Below are positions 32,439-41,173 of a stretch of 64,000 nucleotides of DNA, in pieces. Position numbers and translations under genes: made by a program. The stretch is from Methanoperedens sp049303315. Its GTDB lineage: Archaea > Halobacteriota > Methanosarcinia > Methanosarcinales > Methanoperedenaceae. The notes under the pieces are model-generated. The model made no database searches. It was not told the origin of the DNA and saw only the letters and a list, made by a program, of their open reading frames with translations. The DNA lies in NCBI GenBank assembly GCA_049303315.1, contig JBAQMZ010000010.1, positions 1-64,000 on the forward strand, read 5' to 3'. Each line of letters opens with the position of its first letter. The first letter of the stretch is position 1.

Positions 32439-33752
32439 CTAAAGTTCATTTGAAGTTTCTATGTGCATTGATGCCGGGCTTTTTACAAGATTACCCAATT
32501 TTGCGCCTATCAGGGTCTCAATTCCTTTTTCTGATGCAATATCCACTATCCGCTGGGTTATGACGCCATCGAATACCAGGCTTTTGACATTGCCGTTTAT
32601 GTCCTTTAATGCATTTGCGAGGTCGCGTACAGGCACTTCGCTTATGACGCTGTTCTGTTCATCTATCAAACGCGCGCTGAGTGTACCGCTCAACTGGGTT
32701 ATATGTTCCTGGAAGGGACTTTCTTTCCTGGGTTCTTTTTCCCTTTCTTCCCTGGGTTCTTCCCTCTGCCTGGGTCTTTCCATCTTTTCTGCCTCTGGCG
32801 CTTCAAATTCTGCAAGCTCTTCCTTTGCAGGTTTCATTTCTATTTCTTCAGGAATTAAGGGTTCGCTCTTTCCTGTTGTCTTTTTCCTTGTCGCTGCCAT
32901 GATGGCGACTCTTCTCTTTTTGCCTACCTGGTAATAATCAAGTCCCTGCTCAACAGGTAGTTTCTGTCTTAGTGACTTGACAATTTCTTTCTGGACAAGT
33001 TCCTCAACGCCTTTCCCGTCCGGAGCGCGCGCAATGAAATCTATATCCGCAACCTGGAGCAGTTCTTTTATTATGAGTTCCCCGCCCCGGTCTCCATCTG
33101 TAAAAGCCGTGACCGTCTTTTTCTTGCATAAATCGACCACAGCCTGCGGCACATTTGTTCCGCCGACTGCAATAGAGTTCTTAATACCGTAACGCAGGAG
33201 GTTAAGCACATCAGCCCGCCCTTCAACCACTATTATGGCATCCGAATCAAGGACATTGGGTCCCATCGGGATGTTATCCTTGCCATATGTGGTCATCTCT
33301 TCAATCCTTACAGACTGCCTGACCTCATCTATGATTTCCTGGCTTTCAGGCAGCATTTCATCAAACATCGCCGTGAGGATTTGTTTTGCGCGGTCTACTA
33401 CCTGTTTTCTTTTCGATGACCTCACATCCTCTATTTTATTTACACTGATGTTTGAGATGCATGGCCCTATCCTGTCAATGGTTTCAAGGCTGGCTCCGAG
33501 GACAGCGGTTTCAACCTTGTCAAGACTTGAAGGGATCTCGATTGTCCCGCTTGATTTACCCATGTTTGATTTTATGTTGACCTCAAGCCGTCCGATCCTG
33601 CCGCTTTTTTGCAGTTCCCGCAGGTCAAGGTCAGCGCCTATTAATCCTTCTGTCTGCCCGAAAATCGCCCCGACGACATCCGGTCGTTCTATAACTCCAT
33701 CTGCTTTTATTGTAGCATGAATGATATATTTTGTTGTATCTGAATTTTGCAT
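32439..33752 (-). CDS. dnaG: Archaeal DnaG-type primase
   Basis: TOPRIM-domain protein that in archaea primes or takes part in RNA processing with the exosome. The 437 residues have an archaeal N-terminal domain (TKYIIHATIKADGVIERPDV), a TOPRIM core at about 165-250 with IVVEGRADVL and FTDGDRGGEL holding the catalytic Glu and Asp pair, and a charged linker (about 290-350, Glu/Arg/Lys-rich). The C-terminal region probably contacts exosome subunits. It is the first gene of a minus-strand pair with cobT. Confidence 0.96.
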   Translation of the reverse strand: MQNSDTTKYIIHATIKADGVIERPDVVGAIFGQTEGLIGADLDLRELQKSGRIGRLEVNIKSNMGKSSGTIEIPSSLDKVETAVLGASLETIDRIGPCISNISVNKIEDVRSSKRKQVVDRAKQILTAMFDEMLPESQEIIDEVRQSVRIEEMTTYGKDNIPMGPNVLDSDAIIVVEGRADVLNLLRYGIKNSIAVGGTNVPQAVVDLCKKKTVTAFTDGDRGGELIIKELLQVADIDFIARAPDGKGVEELVQKEIVKSLRQKLPVEQGLDYYQVGKKRRVAIMAATRKKTTGKSEPLIPEEIEMKPAKEELAEFEAPEAEKMERPRQREEPREEREKEPRKESPFQEHITQLSGTLSARLIDEQNSVISEVPVRDLANALKDINGNVKSLVFDGVITQRIVDIASEKGIETLIGAKLGNLVKSPASMHIETSNEL

Positions 33753-34255
33753 GTTTAGTACCCTCCCTGAGAATAGTGTTAGAAAAAGAATTTCACTGGT
33801 TTGAACTACGTTATTTCGGCGTTTTTTACTATCCTGAACTAATATCGTCTATATTAGTCCCGGACTCTTTATCTTATATCTCAAACCGGAAATGACAAGT
33901 AACATTGAATATCAGGTCACAATCATTAACTGTGACTTCTGCGTGATCATTATTATCTAAATCTAACTACTTTTCTTCGGATGATTAGTTGCATGGATGT
34001 TTTTCGTACCGCATCAATGCAAGTGTGCTATAATTGGCTGAATGTCCTTAAAAACTTTGTGGTTATAATCCTTATTGCCTGTACTTTTTTAGTTTGCGTT
34101 GCTATAAAACGTTAAGCATGGATTCCGTATCGTGTTTAAGTACAGATTGTTTTATTCATTGAATGTATTATAATATATCGCCAGTCTATTGCCTTTTTCT
34201 GGGTTAATTATTTATACTATTATAGCGATAGCCAACTTCCCCAAATAGAGGAAAA
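33753..34255. promoter_or_regulatory. 503-base intergenic region: palindrome and hdrBC promoter
   Basis: No gene is seen here. A perfect 8-base inverted repeat, actaatat/atattagt with a 5-base loop, lies at 33838-33858, about 90 bases before the dnaG start and possibly an operator. A TATA-like tttatacta at 34211-34219 fits a start about 20 bases before the hdrBC ATG. The rest is AT-rich and unassigned. Length is unusual for this window, so an unrecognised RNA cannot be excluded. Confidence 0.4.
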
Positions 34256-35596
34256 ATGCCTGAATATACATTATTCTTAGGTTGCATCATCCCCGCCCGC
34301 TTTCCTTTCATGGAAAAATCAACACGGCTTGTCCTGTCAAAACTCGGTTGCGTTCTCCACGACCTTGAAGAGGCGACCTGCTGCCCTACAAAAAGTATCA
34401 TAAAGCCCGTGGGCGAGATGACGTGGTACGTGACGGCGGCAAGGAACCTCGCTTTAGCGGAGAAGGCTGGTCATAATTTGCTCGTGCCCTGCAACGGCTG
34501 CTACAGCACTTTAAAATCCGTTGAAGTCGAAATGAGGATAAATCTTGGTCTTCGGGAAGAGGTGAATACAATACTTTCCTCGGCAGGACTGGAATACAAC
34601 GGGACAATCGAAGTAAAGCACCTCGTTGAAGTGCTGCATGACGAAATAGGCATACCGAAGATAAAGCAGCACATCAAGAAACCTTTTGACGGCATGAAGA
34701 TTGCAGCGCACGCCGGATGCCATATGCTCCGCCCAAGCTCTTCCATATTTTTTGACGATCCTAACAAGCCAAAAAAGTTCGATGCATTGATAGATGCCCT
34801 CGGGGCAAAGAGCATCGAATATGAAACAAAGATGCTGTGCTGCGGAGGCAATTTGAATAATGCGGATGAACCTGAGGAAGCCACTGCCCTTGCACGCATG
34901 AAGCTCCTTGAGGTCGCAAAAAAGGCAGATGCGATTTCCCTCACATGCCCTTCCTGTTTTATGCAGTATGATTCACGCCAGTACCTCATGCAGAAAAGCG
35001 GAGAGAAATTGAACGTTCCGATTCTCTATTATCCCGAATTGCTCGGGCTTGCTATGGGTTTCACGACCGAGGAGCTGGGAATGGACATGCACAGGATAGA
35101 CGCTGCTGAATTCCTGTCGAAATGGGATTCAAGATATAATTATCTTAAGGCGCTCAAAGAGGTATTTGACCTGCCTGCAATCCGGAAGTGCTATGAGTGC
35201 GGAGCCTGCGTAAACGACTGCCCGGTTGTGAAGATAAACCCTGAATATAATCCCAACGAGATAATCGGAAAACTGCTGTCCGGAGAACTTGAGGCTGTAA
35301 TTGAATCGCATAACATATGGAGATGTGTGGACTGCTATACATGTTATGAACTCTGCCCGCAGAAAATGGGCATGAATAAGATATTTGATAAATTAAAGCA
35401 TATAGCTCTTGAGAAGGGAAAAGGACCGAAAGGTTTTGCCGCCAGCATCGAGATGTTCAAGAAAGATGGGAGACTGGGAGAACCCACGTCTGTCAGGAAG
35501 AAATTGAAACTTCCGGAGCCGCCAAAAAGCGGGGCAGAGGAATTAAAAAAATTATTAAATCATATTAATCAAAAAGGAGAAGAAAATGAAGTGTGA
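34256..35596 (+). CDS. HdrB-HdrC fusion (heterodisulfide reductase-like)
   Basis: A 446-residue fusion. HdrB-like residues 1-290 hold two complete CCG motifs: Cys10, CCPTKS and CNGC, then HAGC, LCCGG and CPSC; in HdrB these carry the noncubane [4Fe-4S] clusters. The HdrC-like part (about 295-410) has two ferredoxin motifs, CYECGACVNDCP and CVDCYTCYELCP. GAGG precedes the ATG. The stop overlaps the gltB1-like gene by 11 bases, so this protein is tied to glutamate synthase and may pass electrons to it from thiols or another donor, rather than acting in methane metabolism (inference). Confidence 0.85.
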   Translation: MPEYTLFLGCIIPARFPFMEKSTRLVLSKLGCVLHDLEEATCCPTKSIIKPVGEMTWYVTAARNLALAEKAGHNLLVPCNGCYSTLKSVEVEMRINLGLREEVNTILSSAGLEYNGTIEVKHLVEVLHDEIGIPKIKQHIKKPFDGMKIAAHAGCHMLRPSSSIFFDDPNKPKKFDALIDALGAKSIEYETKMLCCGGNLNNADEPEEATALARMKLLEVAKKADAISLTCPSCFMQYDSRQYLMQKSGEKLNVPILYYPELLGLAMGFTTEELGMDMHRIDAAEFLSKWDSRYNYLKALKEVFDLPAIRKCYECGACVNDCPVVKINPEYNPNEIIGKLLSGELEAVIESHNIWRCVDCYTCYELCPQKMGMNKIFDKLKHIALEKGKGPKGFAASIEMFKKDGRLGEPTSVRKKLKLPEPPKSGAEELKKLLNHINQKGEENEV

Positions 35597-36662
35597 CGGA
35601 ATTCCTTCGGGATGTGCAATATCCGGAATGATGAGTGAGCAAGGAAGACGCATCGACGGCAGGATTATAATACAATCCATTGCCTGCATGCATGACCGCT
35701 CAAACGGGCTTGGCGGTGGATTTGCAGCCTATGGTATTTATCCGAAACGAAAAGACATGTATGCTTTTCACATGATGTATGATAACATGGAAGCAAAAGA
35801 AGCCACAGAAGAATTCTTCAAGGACTACTTTAATGTGGACAAGGATGAGCCTATACCCACACAACGGCAAAATGGCATTTCAAATCCCCCTATACTCTGG
35901 CGGTATTTCCTTGAAGTGCCTGAGAACAAGCTTGAATTCCTCACCGAGAGGGATTATGTCACGAATACCGTGATGAAAATCAATTCCGAGATAGAAGGGT
36001 CTTTTGTTGCATCAAGCGGCAAGAACATGGGCGCATTCAAAGGCGTGGGGTATCCTGAAGATATCGGCAGGTTCTACAAGTTAGAAGATTACAGCGCGTA
36101 CATCTGGACTGCCCACGGCAGGTTCCCAACAAACACACCCGGCTGGTGGGGAGGAGCCCACCCCTTCACCCTGCTTGACTGGTCAGTGGTTCATAACGGC
36201 GAAATCTCTTCATACGGCATCAACAAGCGTTACCTTGAGATGTTCGGCTATAAGCTTGAATTAAGGACCGACACCGAAGTTATCGCCTATCTGATTGACC
36301 TGCTCGTCCGGCGGCATAAGCTTCCCATCGATAAAGCTGTAATGTCCCTTGCATCCCCATTCTGGAAGGATATAGACCGGATGGAACCCGAGCAAAAGAA
36401 AACCGCCACTATGCTGCGGCAGGTTTACGGAAGTACGCTTTTAAACGGGCCATTCAGCATAATCGTAGGGCACAGCAATGGAATGATAGGATTGAACGAC
36501 AGGATTAAGCTTCGCCCCATGACAGCAGCCCGCAAGGACGATATGTTATACATGGCGTCTGAAGAATCGGCTATCAGGGAAATTGCCCCCGACCTTGATG
36601 AGGTATGGAGCCCGAAGGCTGGCACGGCTGTAATAGGTACGCTGAAAGCAGAGGTGGAATAA
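35586..36662 (+). CDS. Glutamate synthase, glutamine amidotransferase (class II) subunit
   Basis: The part of archaeal split glutamate synthase that releases ammonia from glutamine (358 residues). The class II nucleophile is probably Cys10 in PSGCAISGMM, after removal of a short propeptide. Further signs are AHGRFPTNTPGWWGGAHPF and VVHNGEISSYG, both hallmarks of the fold. AAAGGAG precedes the ATG, which overlaps the hdrBC stop. It overlaps the next gene by one base (TAATG). Confidence 0.88.
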   Translation: MKCDGIPSGCAISGMMSEQGRRIDGRIIIQSIACMHDRSNGLGGGFAAYGIYPKRKDMYAFHMMYDNMEAKEATEEFFKDYFNVDKDEPIPTQRQNGISNPPILWRYFLEVPENKLEFLTERDYVTNTVMKINSEIEGSFVASSGKNMGAFKGVGYPEDIGRFYKLEDYSAYIWTAHGRFPTNTPGWWGGAHPFTLLDWSVVHNGEISSYGINKRYLEMFGYKLELRTDTEVIAYLIDLLVRRHKLPIDKAVMSLASPFWKDIDRMEPEQKKTATMLRQVYGSTLLNGPFSIIVGHSNGMIGLNDRIKLRPMTAARKDDMLYMASEESAIREIAPDLDEVWSPKAGTAVIGTLKAEVE

Positions 36663-38161
36663 TGGAATCACAACTTCCCGCAGAGTTTGTCGTGAACGTT
36701 GACCATGAGAAATGCCGCCGATGCAAGCGATGTGTGATAAATTGCAGTTTTGGGGCGATTGAGTTCAAGGATAAGGTCACCCCGAATAACAGGCAGTGCG
36801 TGGCATGCCACAGATGCGCAACCTTCTGCCCAGAGAACGCCATAACCATTACGGAGAACCCGCTTGATTACAAGTACGGGTACAACTGGACGCCTGAAAT
36901 AAGAAAGAACATCTTAAAACAGGCAGAAAGCGGCGGCATCATCCTTACAGGTATGGGAAATCCCAAACCTTACCCCATCTACTGGGACCATATGCTGATA
37001 GATGCCTGCCAGGTGACTAACCCGTCAATCGACCCGCTGCGAGAACCGATGGAACTGCGCACATACCTTGGCGCCAAGCCTGACAGTCTGGAATTCGATG
37101 AGAACGTGAGCCTGAAAACCGAACTTGCGCCGCAGGTGAAACTTGATATACCCATAGTGTTCGCTGCAATGTCATACGGCGCCATAAGCCTGAATGCCCA
37201 CAAGGCGCTTGCCATGGCTGCAACGCGCATGGGTACCCTGATGAATACAGGCGAAGGGGGGCTGCATGAGGATATCGCACCTTATGCGGACAGGATTATC
37301 GTGCAGGTCGCATCGGGAAGGTTCGGCGTGACGAGCAAATACCTGAACAGAAGCGCCGCGGTGGAAATAAAAATCGGGCAGGGTGCAAAGCCCGGAATTG
37401 GCGGGCACCTGCCGGGTGAAAAGGTGGGAGAGGACATCTCTAAGACCCGAATGATACCCGTAGGAACCGATGCTTTATCTCCTGCACCGCATCACGACAT
37501 ATATTCAATAGAAGACCTCTCGCAATTGATATATGCGATAAAAGAGGCTACCGATTATAAGAAACCCGTTTCGGTCAAGATTGCCGCAGTACACAACGTA
37601 GCTGCCATCGCAAGCGGCATCGTACGGGCTGGCGCTGATATTGTGATGCTTGACGGATTCCGCGGGGGGACGGGCGCAGCTCCCATGGTTATCCGGGACC
37701 ATGTGGGAATACCCATCGAACTTGCCCTTGCAGCTGTTGATGATAGGCTGAGGCAGGAAGGGATACGCAACCGCGCTTCTATCCTTGTAGGAGGAAGCAT
37801 AAGGCAGAGCGCAGATGTTGTAAAGGCCATAGCGCTTGGAGCGGACGCCTGTGTTATCGGCACCGCTTCCCTTATAGCGATGGGATGCAGGGTATGCCAG
37901 AAGTGCTACACCGGCAATTGCGCATGGGGCATTGCGACCCAGAAGCCTGAACTTGTGCGCCGCCTGAACCCCGAAGTGGCCGCGGACAGGCTGTGCAATC
38001 TTCTTACCGCATGGGGGCATGAGATACAGGAAGTGCTTGGTTCACTCGGCATCAACGCGATAGAATCATTGCGCGGAAGCAGGGAACGCCTGCGCGGCGT
38101 GGGGCTGAATCAGGAAGCTCTTGACATACTCGGGATCAAACATGCAGGAATAGGACAGTGA
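36662..38161 (+). CDS. Glutamate synthase, FMN-binding central subunit with ferredoxin domain
   Basis: The catalytic part that reduces 2-iminoglutarate (about 499 residues). A two-cluster ferredoxin domain at about 14-65 (CRRCKRCVINC and CVACHRCATFCP) is followed by the FMN barrel, with MSYGAISLNAHKALA, LPGEKVGEDI, the glycine-rich GGTGAAPMV and a cysteine cluster CRVCQKCYTGNC. The frame extends upstream to 36605, but the ATG at 36662 is the natural coupled start. The next subunit is separated by a 250-base repeat block. Confidence 0.93.
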   Translation: MESQLPAEFVVNVDHEKCRRCKRCVINCSFGAIEFKDKVTPNNRQCVACHRCATFCPENAITITENPLDYKYGYNWTPEIRKNILKQAESGGIILTGMGNPKPYPIYWDHMLIDACQVTNPSIDPLREPMELRTYLGAKPDSLEFDENVSLKTELAPQVKLDIPIVFAAMSYGAISLNAHKALAMAATRMGTLMNTGEGGLHEDIAPYADRIIVQVASGRFGVTSKYLNRSAAVEIKIGQGAKPGIGGHLPGEKVGEDISKTRMIPVGTDALSPAPHHDIYSIEDLSQLIYAIKEATDYKKPVSVKIAAVHNVAAIASGIVRAGADIVMLDGFRGGTGAAPMVIRDHVGIPIELALAAVDDRLRQEGIRNRASILVGGSIRQSADVVKAIALGADACVIGTASLIAMGCRVCQKCYTGNCAWGIATQKPELVRRLNPEVAADRLCNLLTAWGHEIQEVLGSLGINAIESLRGSRERLRGVGLNQEALDILGIKHAGIGQ

Positions 38162-38189
38162 TTCGCATGAGTAATTTTTATGAAAAAGA

Positions 38190-38398
38190 ACCGCAGATAA
38201 ACGCAGATGAACGCAGATTTGTTAATAGGGTATATTTACGATTAGTTAATGATATCACACCGCAAAGGACGCGAAGAACGCAAAGCATAGAAACACATCG
38301 ACAAAGAACACAGATGACACGGATTGGACGGATTTTCACGGATATTTTTAATCTGTGCGCATCTGTGCCATCCGTGAAATCCGTGTTCTATCACATTA
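38190..38398. repeat. Block of CGCAGAT-type dispersed repeats inside the glutamate synthase operon
   Basis: Starts with ccgcagataaacgcagatga and continues with accgcaaaggacgcgaagaa and acacagatgacacggattgg units. Two inverted halves face each other (ttcacggatat... and ...atccgtgaaatccgtgttc), so part can fold into a long imperfect hairpin. It is the largest copy in the window. It splits gltB2 from gltB3 and is an obvious later insertion. A frame across it (38158-38415) is not a gene. Confidence 0.8.
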
Positions 38399-38414
38399 AG
38401 GGATGTGGTGCTTA

Positions 38415-39143
38415 ATGAGAATTGACGCAAAAGGCATGCATTACAGGCCATTGAATAAGATTATCCGCGACGCTGTGGCATCGGGTGAAAAGGAGTTCGA
38501 ACTCGATAACATAGGCGGGCAGAGGTATATCGGCGCCGGAATAAATGAAAGTGTTAAGATTACCATTAACGGCACGCCGGGAAATGACCTCGGGGTTTTC
38601 ATGAACGGGCCGAAAATCATCGTTAATGCAAATGCCCAGGACGGCATCGCAAATACCATGAATGCGGGTGAGATTATCGTTCACGGGAATGTTGGCGATA
38701 TTATCGGATACGGGATGCGCGGCGGGAAGTTGTACATCAAGGGAGATGCAGGCTACCGTGTCGGCATCCATATGAAGGAATACAAGAGACAGGTTCCGAT
38801 CATAATAGCTGGCGGCACTGCGGGCGACTTTTTTGGCGAATACATGGCAGGCGGGATAATGATACTGCTCGGCATGAACGGAAAGAGCCCGCTCGTGGGC
38901 GATTATGTGGGAACCGGTATGCACGGCGGCGTGATATATATCCGCGGGAAGGTTGACCCGTATCATCTCGGAAAAGAGGTTAGCTGCCTTGAGTTGGGCG
39001 AGGAGGATACGAAGCTCATTGGGTCTTATCTTAAGGAGTATTGCGAGTATTTCGGGTTTGATTATGATGAAGTCATGAGCGGGAAGTTCACGAAACTTGT
39101 GCCGCTGTCAATCAGGCCGTATGGGAATTTGTATGTGTATTAA
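38415..39143 (+). CDS. Glutamate synthase, GXGXG beta-helix subunit
   Basis: Third part of the split enzyme (242 residues): a right-handed beta-helix with repeated G-x-x-x-G units such as NAGEIIVHGNVGDIIGYGMRG, here read as turns of the helix, and GMHGGVIYIRG. It scaffolds ammonia transfer between the other two subunits. The ATG at 38415 begins MRIDAKGMHYRPLN; a frame starting at 38403 is less likely. A repeat block separates it from its partners, yet the gene looks intact. Confidence 0.9.
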   Translation: MRIDAKGMHYRPLNKIIRDAVASGEKEFELDNIGGQRYIGAGINESVKITINGTPGNDLGVFMNGPKIIVNANAQDGIANTMNAGEIIVHGNVGDIIGYGMRGGKLYIKGDAGYRVGIHMKEYKRQVPIIIAGGTAGDFFGEYMAGGIMILLGMNGKSPLVGDYVGTGMHGGVIYIRGKVDPYHLGKEVSCLELGEEDTKLIGSYLKEYCEYFGFDYDEVMSGKFTKLVPLSIRPYGNLYVY

Positions 39144-39201
39144 ATCCCGAAGTCACCTATGAGCCAAATCGCCAGGGATTACCATGGAATTTTGGGTTTA
39201 T

Positions 39202-39972
39202 CTATACGCGATCAGAAACCCTCAGATTTTTCAGAAGTGAGTTTACATAGAACAGCAAAGATGTTGTGCATTTTAAAATAAGTTCAGTTTCTTCTTTCGT
39301 AGTTACCCCTCCATGAGGACCTCCAATAGAGGCAAAAGAATAAAAGGAGCCAACAATTGATTTCAGTTTTTCACATAAACTTTCGCTTCCATCCACAGCT
39401 TTCCATTCGCTTATAATCCGCTTAATCTCTTCAAGAGTCTTCCTACAAGAGGTCTTAGCTGATGGGAAATTTTCTTGCTCAAATAATAAGAGAGCTTCTT
39501 TTAGAGGCAAAGTATGTCTTTCTAATAGTGGATGAAAAATGGTTCCTTCCAAAATTAAGCCTGCTTCCTCTTCTTTCAAGATTCTTTTTGTTTCATCTTC
39601 AAAAGGATATGTATTATTACTCTTTAACATGATATCTTCAGCAATCGGAAGCTCGATTTTCTTTTGCTCATCTTCCTCCTCATGTTTGTAGGCAATGACA
39701 AGTAGTGAAGATGGCAGGGGCAAACCAATAGCCATTAAGGGGTTAGGCTCCAGAACCTCTCCACTAACATTTTTCTCATGTTGAATTATTTTGCATTTAA
39801 AATCTTTGTTAATTTTCCTAATTTGACCATCTTTATGCGTAGAGATAAATTTACCAGAAATTACTTTTCCTTCCAAAAAAGGAAAGTTAGAGATTAAATC
39901 CCGAAGATTGTCAAGTACGTGTATCTTCTTTGTAGTATCATATCTTGCATCGGCAGTAAATAAATAAGGCAT
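39202..39972 (-). CDS. Hypothetical protein, AT-rich, helical C-terminus
   Basis: A 256-residue protein of unknown family. The N-terminal 150 residues look like mixed strands; the last 90 are helical and contain SFYSFASIGGPHGGVTTKEE followed by a helix, a pattern that reminds me of the C-terminal domain of abortive-infection proteins, although I cannot name it with confidence. Divergent from the membrane protein at 40067, with which it may form a small acquired unit. Confidence 0.6.
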   Translation of the reverse strand: MPYLFTADARYDTTKKIHVLDNLRDLISNFPFLEGKVISGKFISTHKDGQIRKINKDFKCKIIQHEKNVSGEVLEPNPLMAIGLPLPSSLLVIAYKHEEEDEQKKIELPIAEDIMLKSNNTYPFEDETKRILKEEEAGLILEGTIFHPLLERHTLPLKEALLLFEQENFPSAKTSCRKTLEEIKRIISEWKAVDGSESLCEKLKSIVGSFYSFASIGGPHGGVTTKEETELILKCTTSLLFYVNSLLKNLRVSDRV

Positions 39973-40066
39973 GGTTTGATAGTATGAATGCTGCTTAAAT
40001 AAACATAACTATAGATTGGTTTAATAACTTTGAAATCAATTTTGGCTGAGGAGCCATTAAAATACC

Positions 40067-40522
40067 ATGCCCAACGGAAAAAATGAGTCTTTTATCAGAT
40101 GGCAAGGCAGGACAATCAAGCAGTTAAGTTTTGTGAACAACTTGATGATTGGTCTTGCTACAGGATTATTGGCTTTTCAAACAAACTTGATTTTTAATTA
40201 TAGAGCAACTTTGTTGAGTAGTGACAAATGGCTTTTGCTTATATCTATTTTGATGGTACTTTTTTCTTTGTTTTTTGGGTGCTGCGCTGCTTTGAATAGG
40301 TTGAGTTCTTTTCAAAAAACATCACACGTTGCTCGAAAAAGGGAGGAGGGAGGAAAAAAACGAGAGGGTATAAAAGAAATGCGAGATTTAGTAAAGAAAC
40401 TTGACGGGAGAACTTGGCTACTTCTTCAGGTGCAAATTGTTTTGTTCGCATTAGGCGGATTGTTCCTGCTGTTGGTTTCTCTTCATCTCCTCAGCTTGCC
40501 TCAAATATCTGCAGCTACTTAA
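40067..40522 (+). CDS. Small membrane protein of unknown function
   Basis: A 151-residue protein with about three membrane segments (NNLMIGLATGLLAFQTNLIF, WLLLISILMVLFSLFFGCC, and LLQVQIVLFALGGLFLLLVS), separated by a basic cytoplasmic-looking loop (KREEGGKKREGIKEM). No family recognised. Divergent from the hypothetical at 39202 and lying beside coaD. Confidence 0.6.
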   Translation: MPNGKNESFIRWQGRTIKQLSFVNNLMIGLATGLLAFQTNLIFNYRATLLSSDKWLLLISILMVLFSLFFGCCAALNRLSSFQKTSHVARKREEGGKKREGIKEMRDLVKKLDGRTWLLLQVQIVLFALGGLFLLLVSLHLLSLPQISAAT

Positions 40523-40575
40523 CACACTTATAAAAAATCCCTAAATATCATCTCTACTATGATAGATTTCCGTCA

Positions 40576-41049
40576 TTATCCTCTTCCTGCGGCTATCTTC
40601 CTCAACACCCTCCCATGCTCATCAATCTCCCCTCTCTTGATGCGCGTGCTGGATATCGGTAAACCGTCATCTGCAAGAACATAATCCACCAGCACGATTT
40701 CTATTTGCCCCAATTTTTTCTGCTCTCGTAACTTATTTATCTTCAACCCGACAGGAAGCGTCTCCGGCGATACCACAAGAATATCAAAATCTTCAGTTAT
40801 CGTAGGCCCGTACGGGTCATCAAGCCTCACAATTACGGGAACTACCCCATGCTTTCGGATAAATCGCATGACTTCATCGTAGCGCGACTGGTAATCAACC
40901 ACTTCATGAACCTTGTTCCTGGCCAATGAATCTGAGGTCAGCCCTACCAGTAACTCACCATTGCGGCTCAATTCAACAGCTTTCATCAACAGGGCTTTAT
41001 GACCGTCATGAAGTGGGTCAAAAGTCCCTCCAACTGCTACACGCGCCAT
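40576..41049 (-). CDS. coaD: Phosphopantetheine adenylyltransferase (archaeal type)
   Basis: Adds AMP to 4'-phosphopantetheine in coenzyme A synthesis. The 157-residue nucleotidyltransferase has VAVGGTFDPLHDGHKALL with the HxGH-like motif and the later ISSTRIKRGEID, the counterpart of KMSKS. Its length and lack of a kinase domain fit the archaeal COG1019 type. It is divergent from lysS, with a hairpin repeat between them. Confidence 0.95.
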   Translation of the reverse strand: MARVAVGGTFDPLHDGHKALLMKAVELSRNGELLVGLTSDSLARNKVHEVVDYQSRYDEVMRFIRKHGVVPVIVRLDDPYGPTITEDFDILVVSPETLPVGLKINKLREQKKLGQIEIVLVDYVLADDGLPISSTRIKRGEIDEHGRVLRKIAAGRG

Positions 41050-41117
41050 ATTCGCAAAATTGAACTGGCAAACGATAAGAGTATCTTTTAATATCTCTTA
41101 AGCAGTTTCAGGGGTAT

Positions 41118-41167
41118 CAAACGACAGGTATGCAAAGCATACCTGAACACCGCATAAAGCGAGGTGT
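41118..41167. repeat. Hairpin repeat copy 3, in the lysS leader
   Basis: A perfect 9-base hairpin, caggtatgc-aaa-gcatacctg (41125-41145), flanked by caaacga and aac, matches the reverse complement of positions 3-32. A second possible stem, acacc/ggtgt (41147-41151 and 41163-41167), would pair with part of the lysS ribosome-binding site GAGGTG (41161-41166). Confidence 0.65.
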
Positions 41168-41173
41168 CGGTTT

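Noticed and set aside
38158..38415. An 85-codon frame after the central glutamate synthase subunit
   Set aside because: It is translated repeat sequence (CGCAGAT-type units), not a protein gene.
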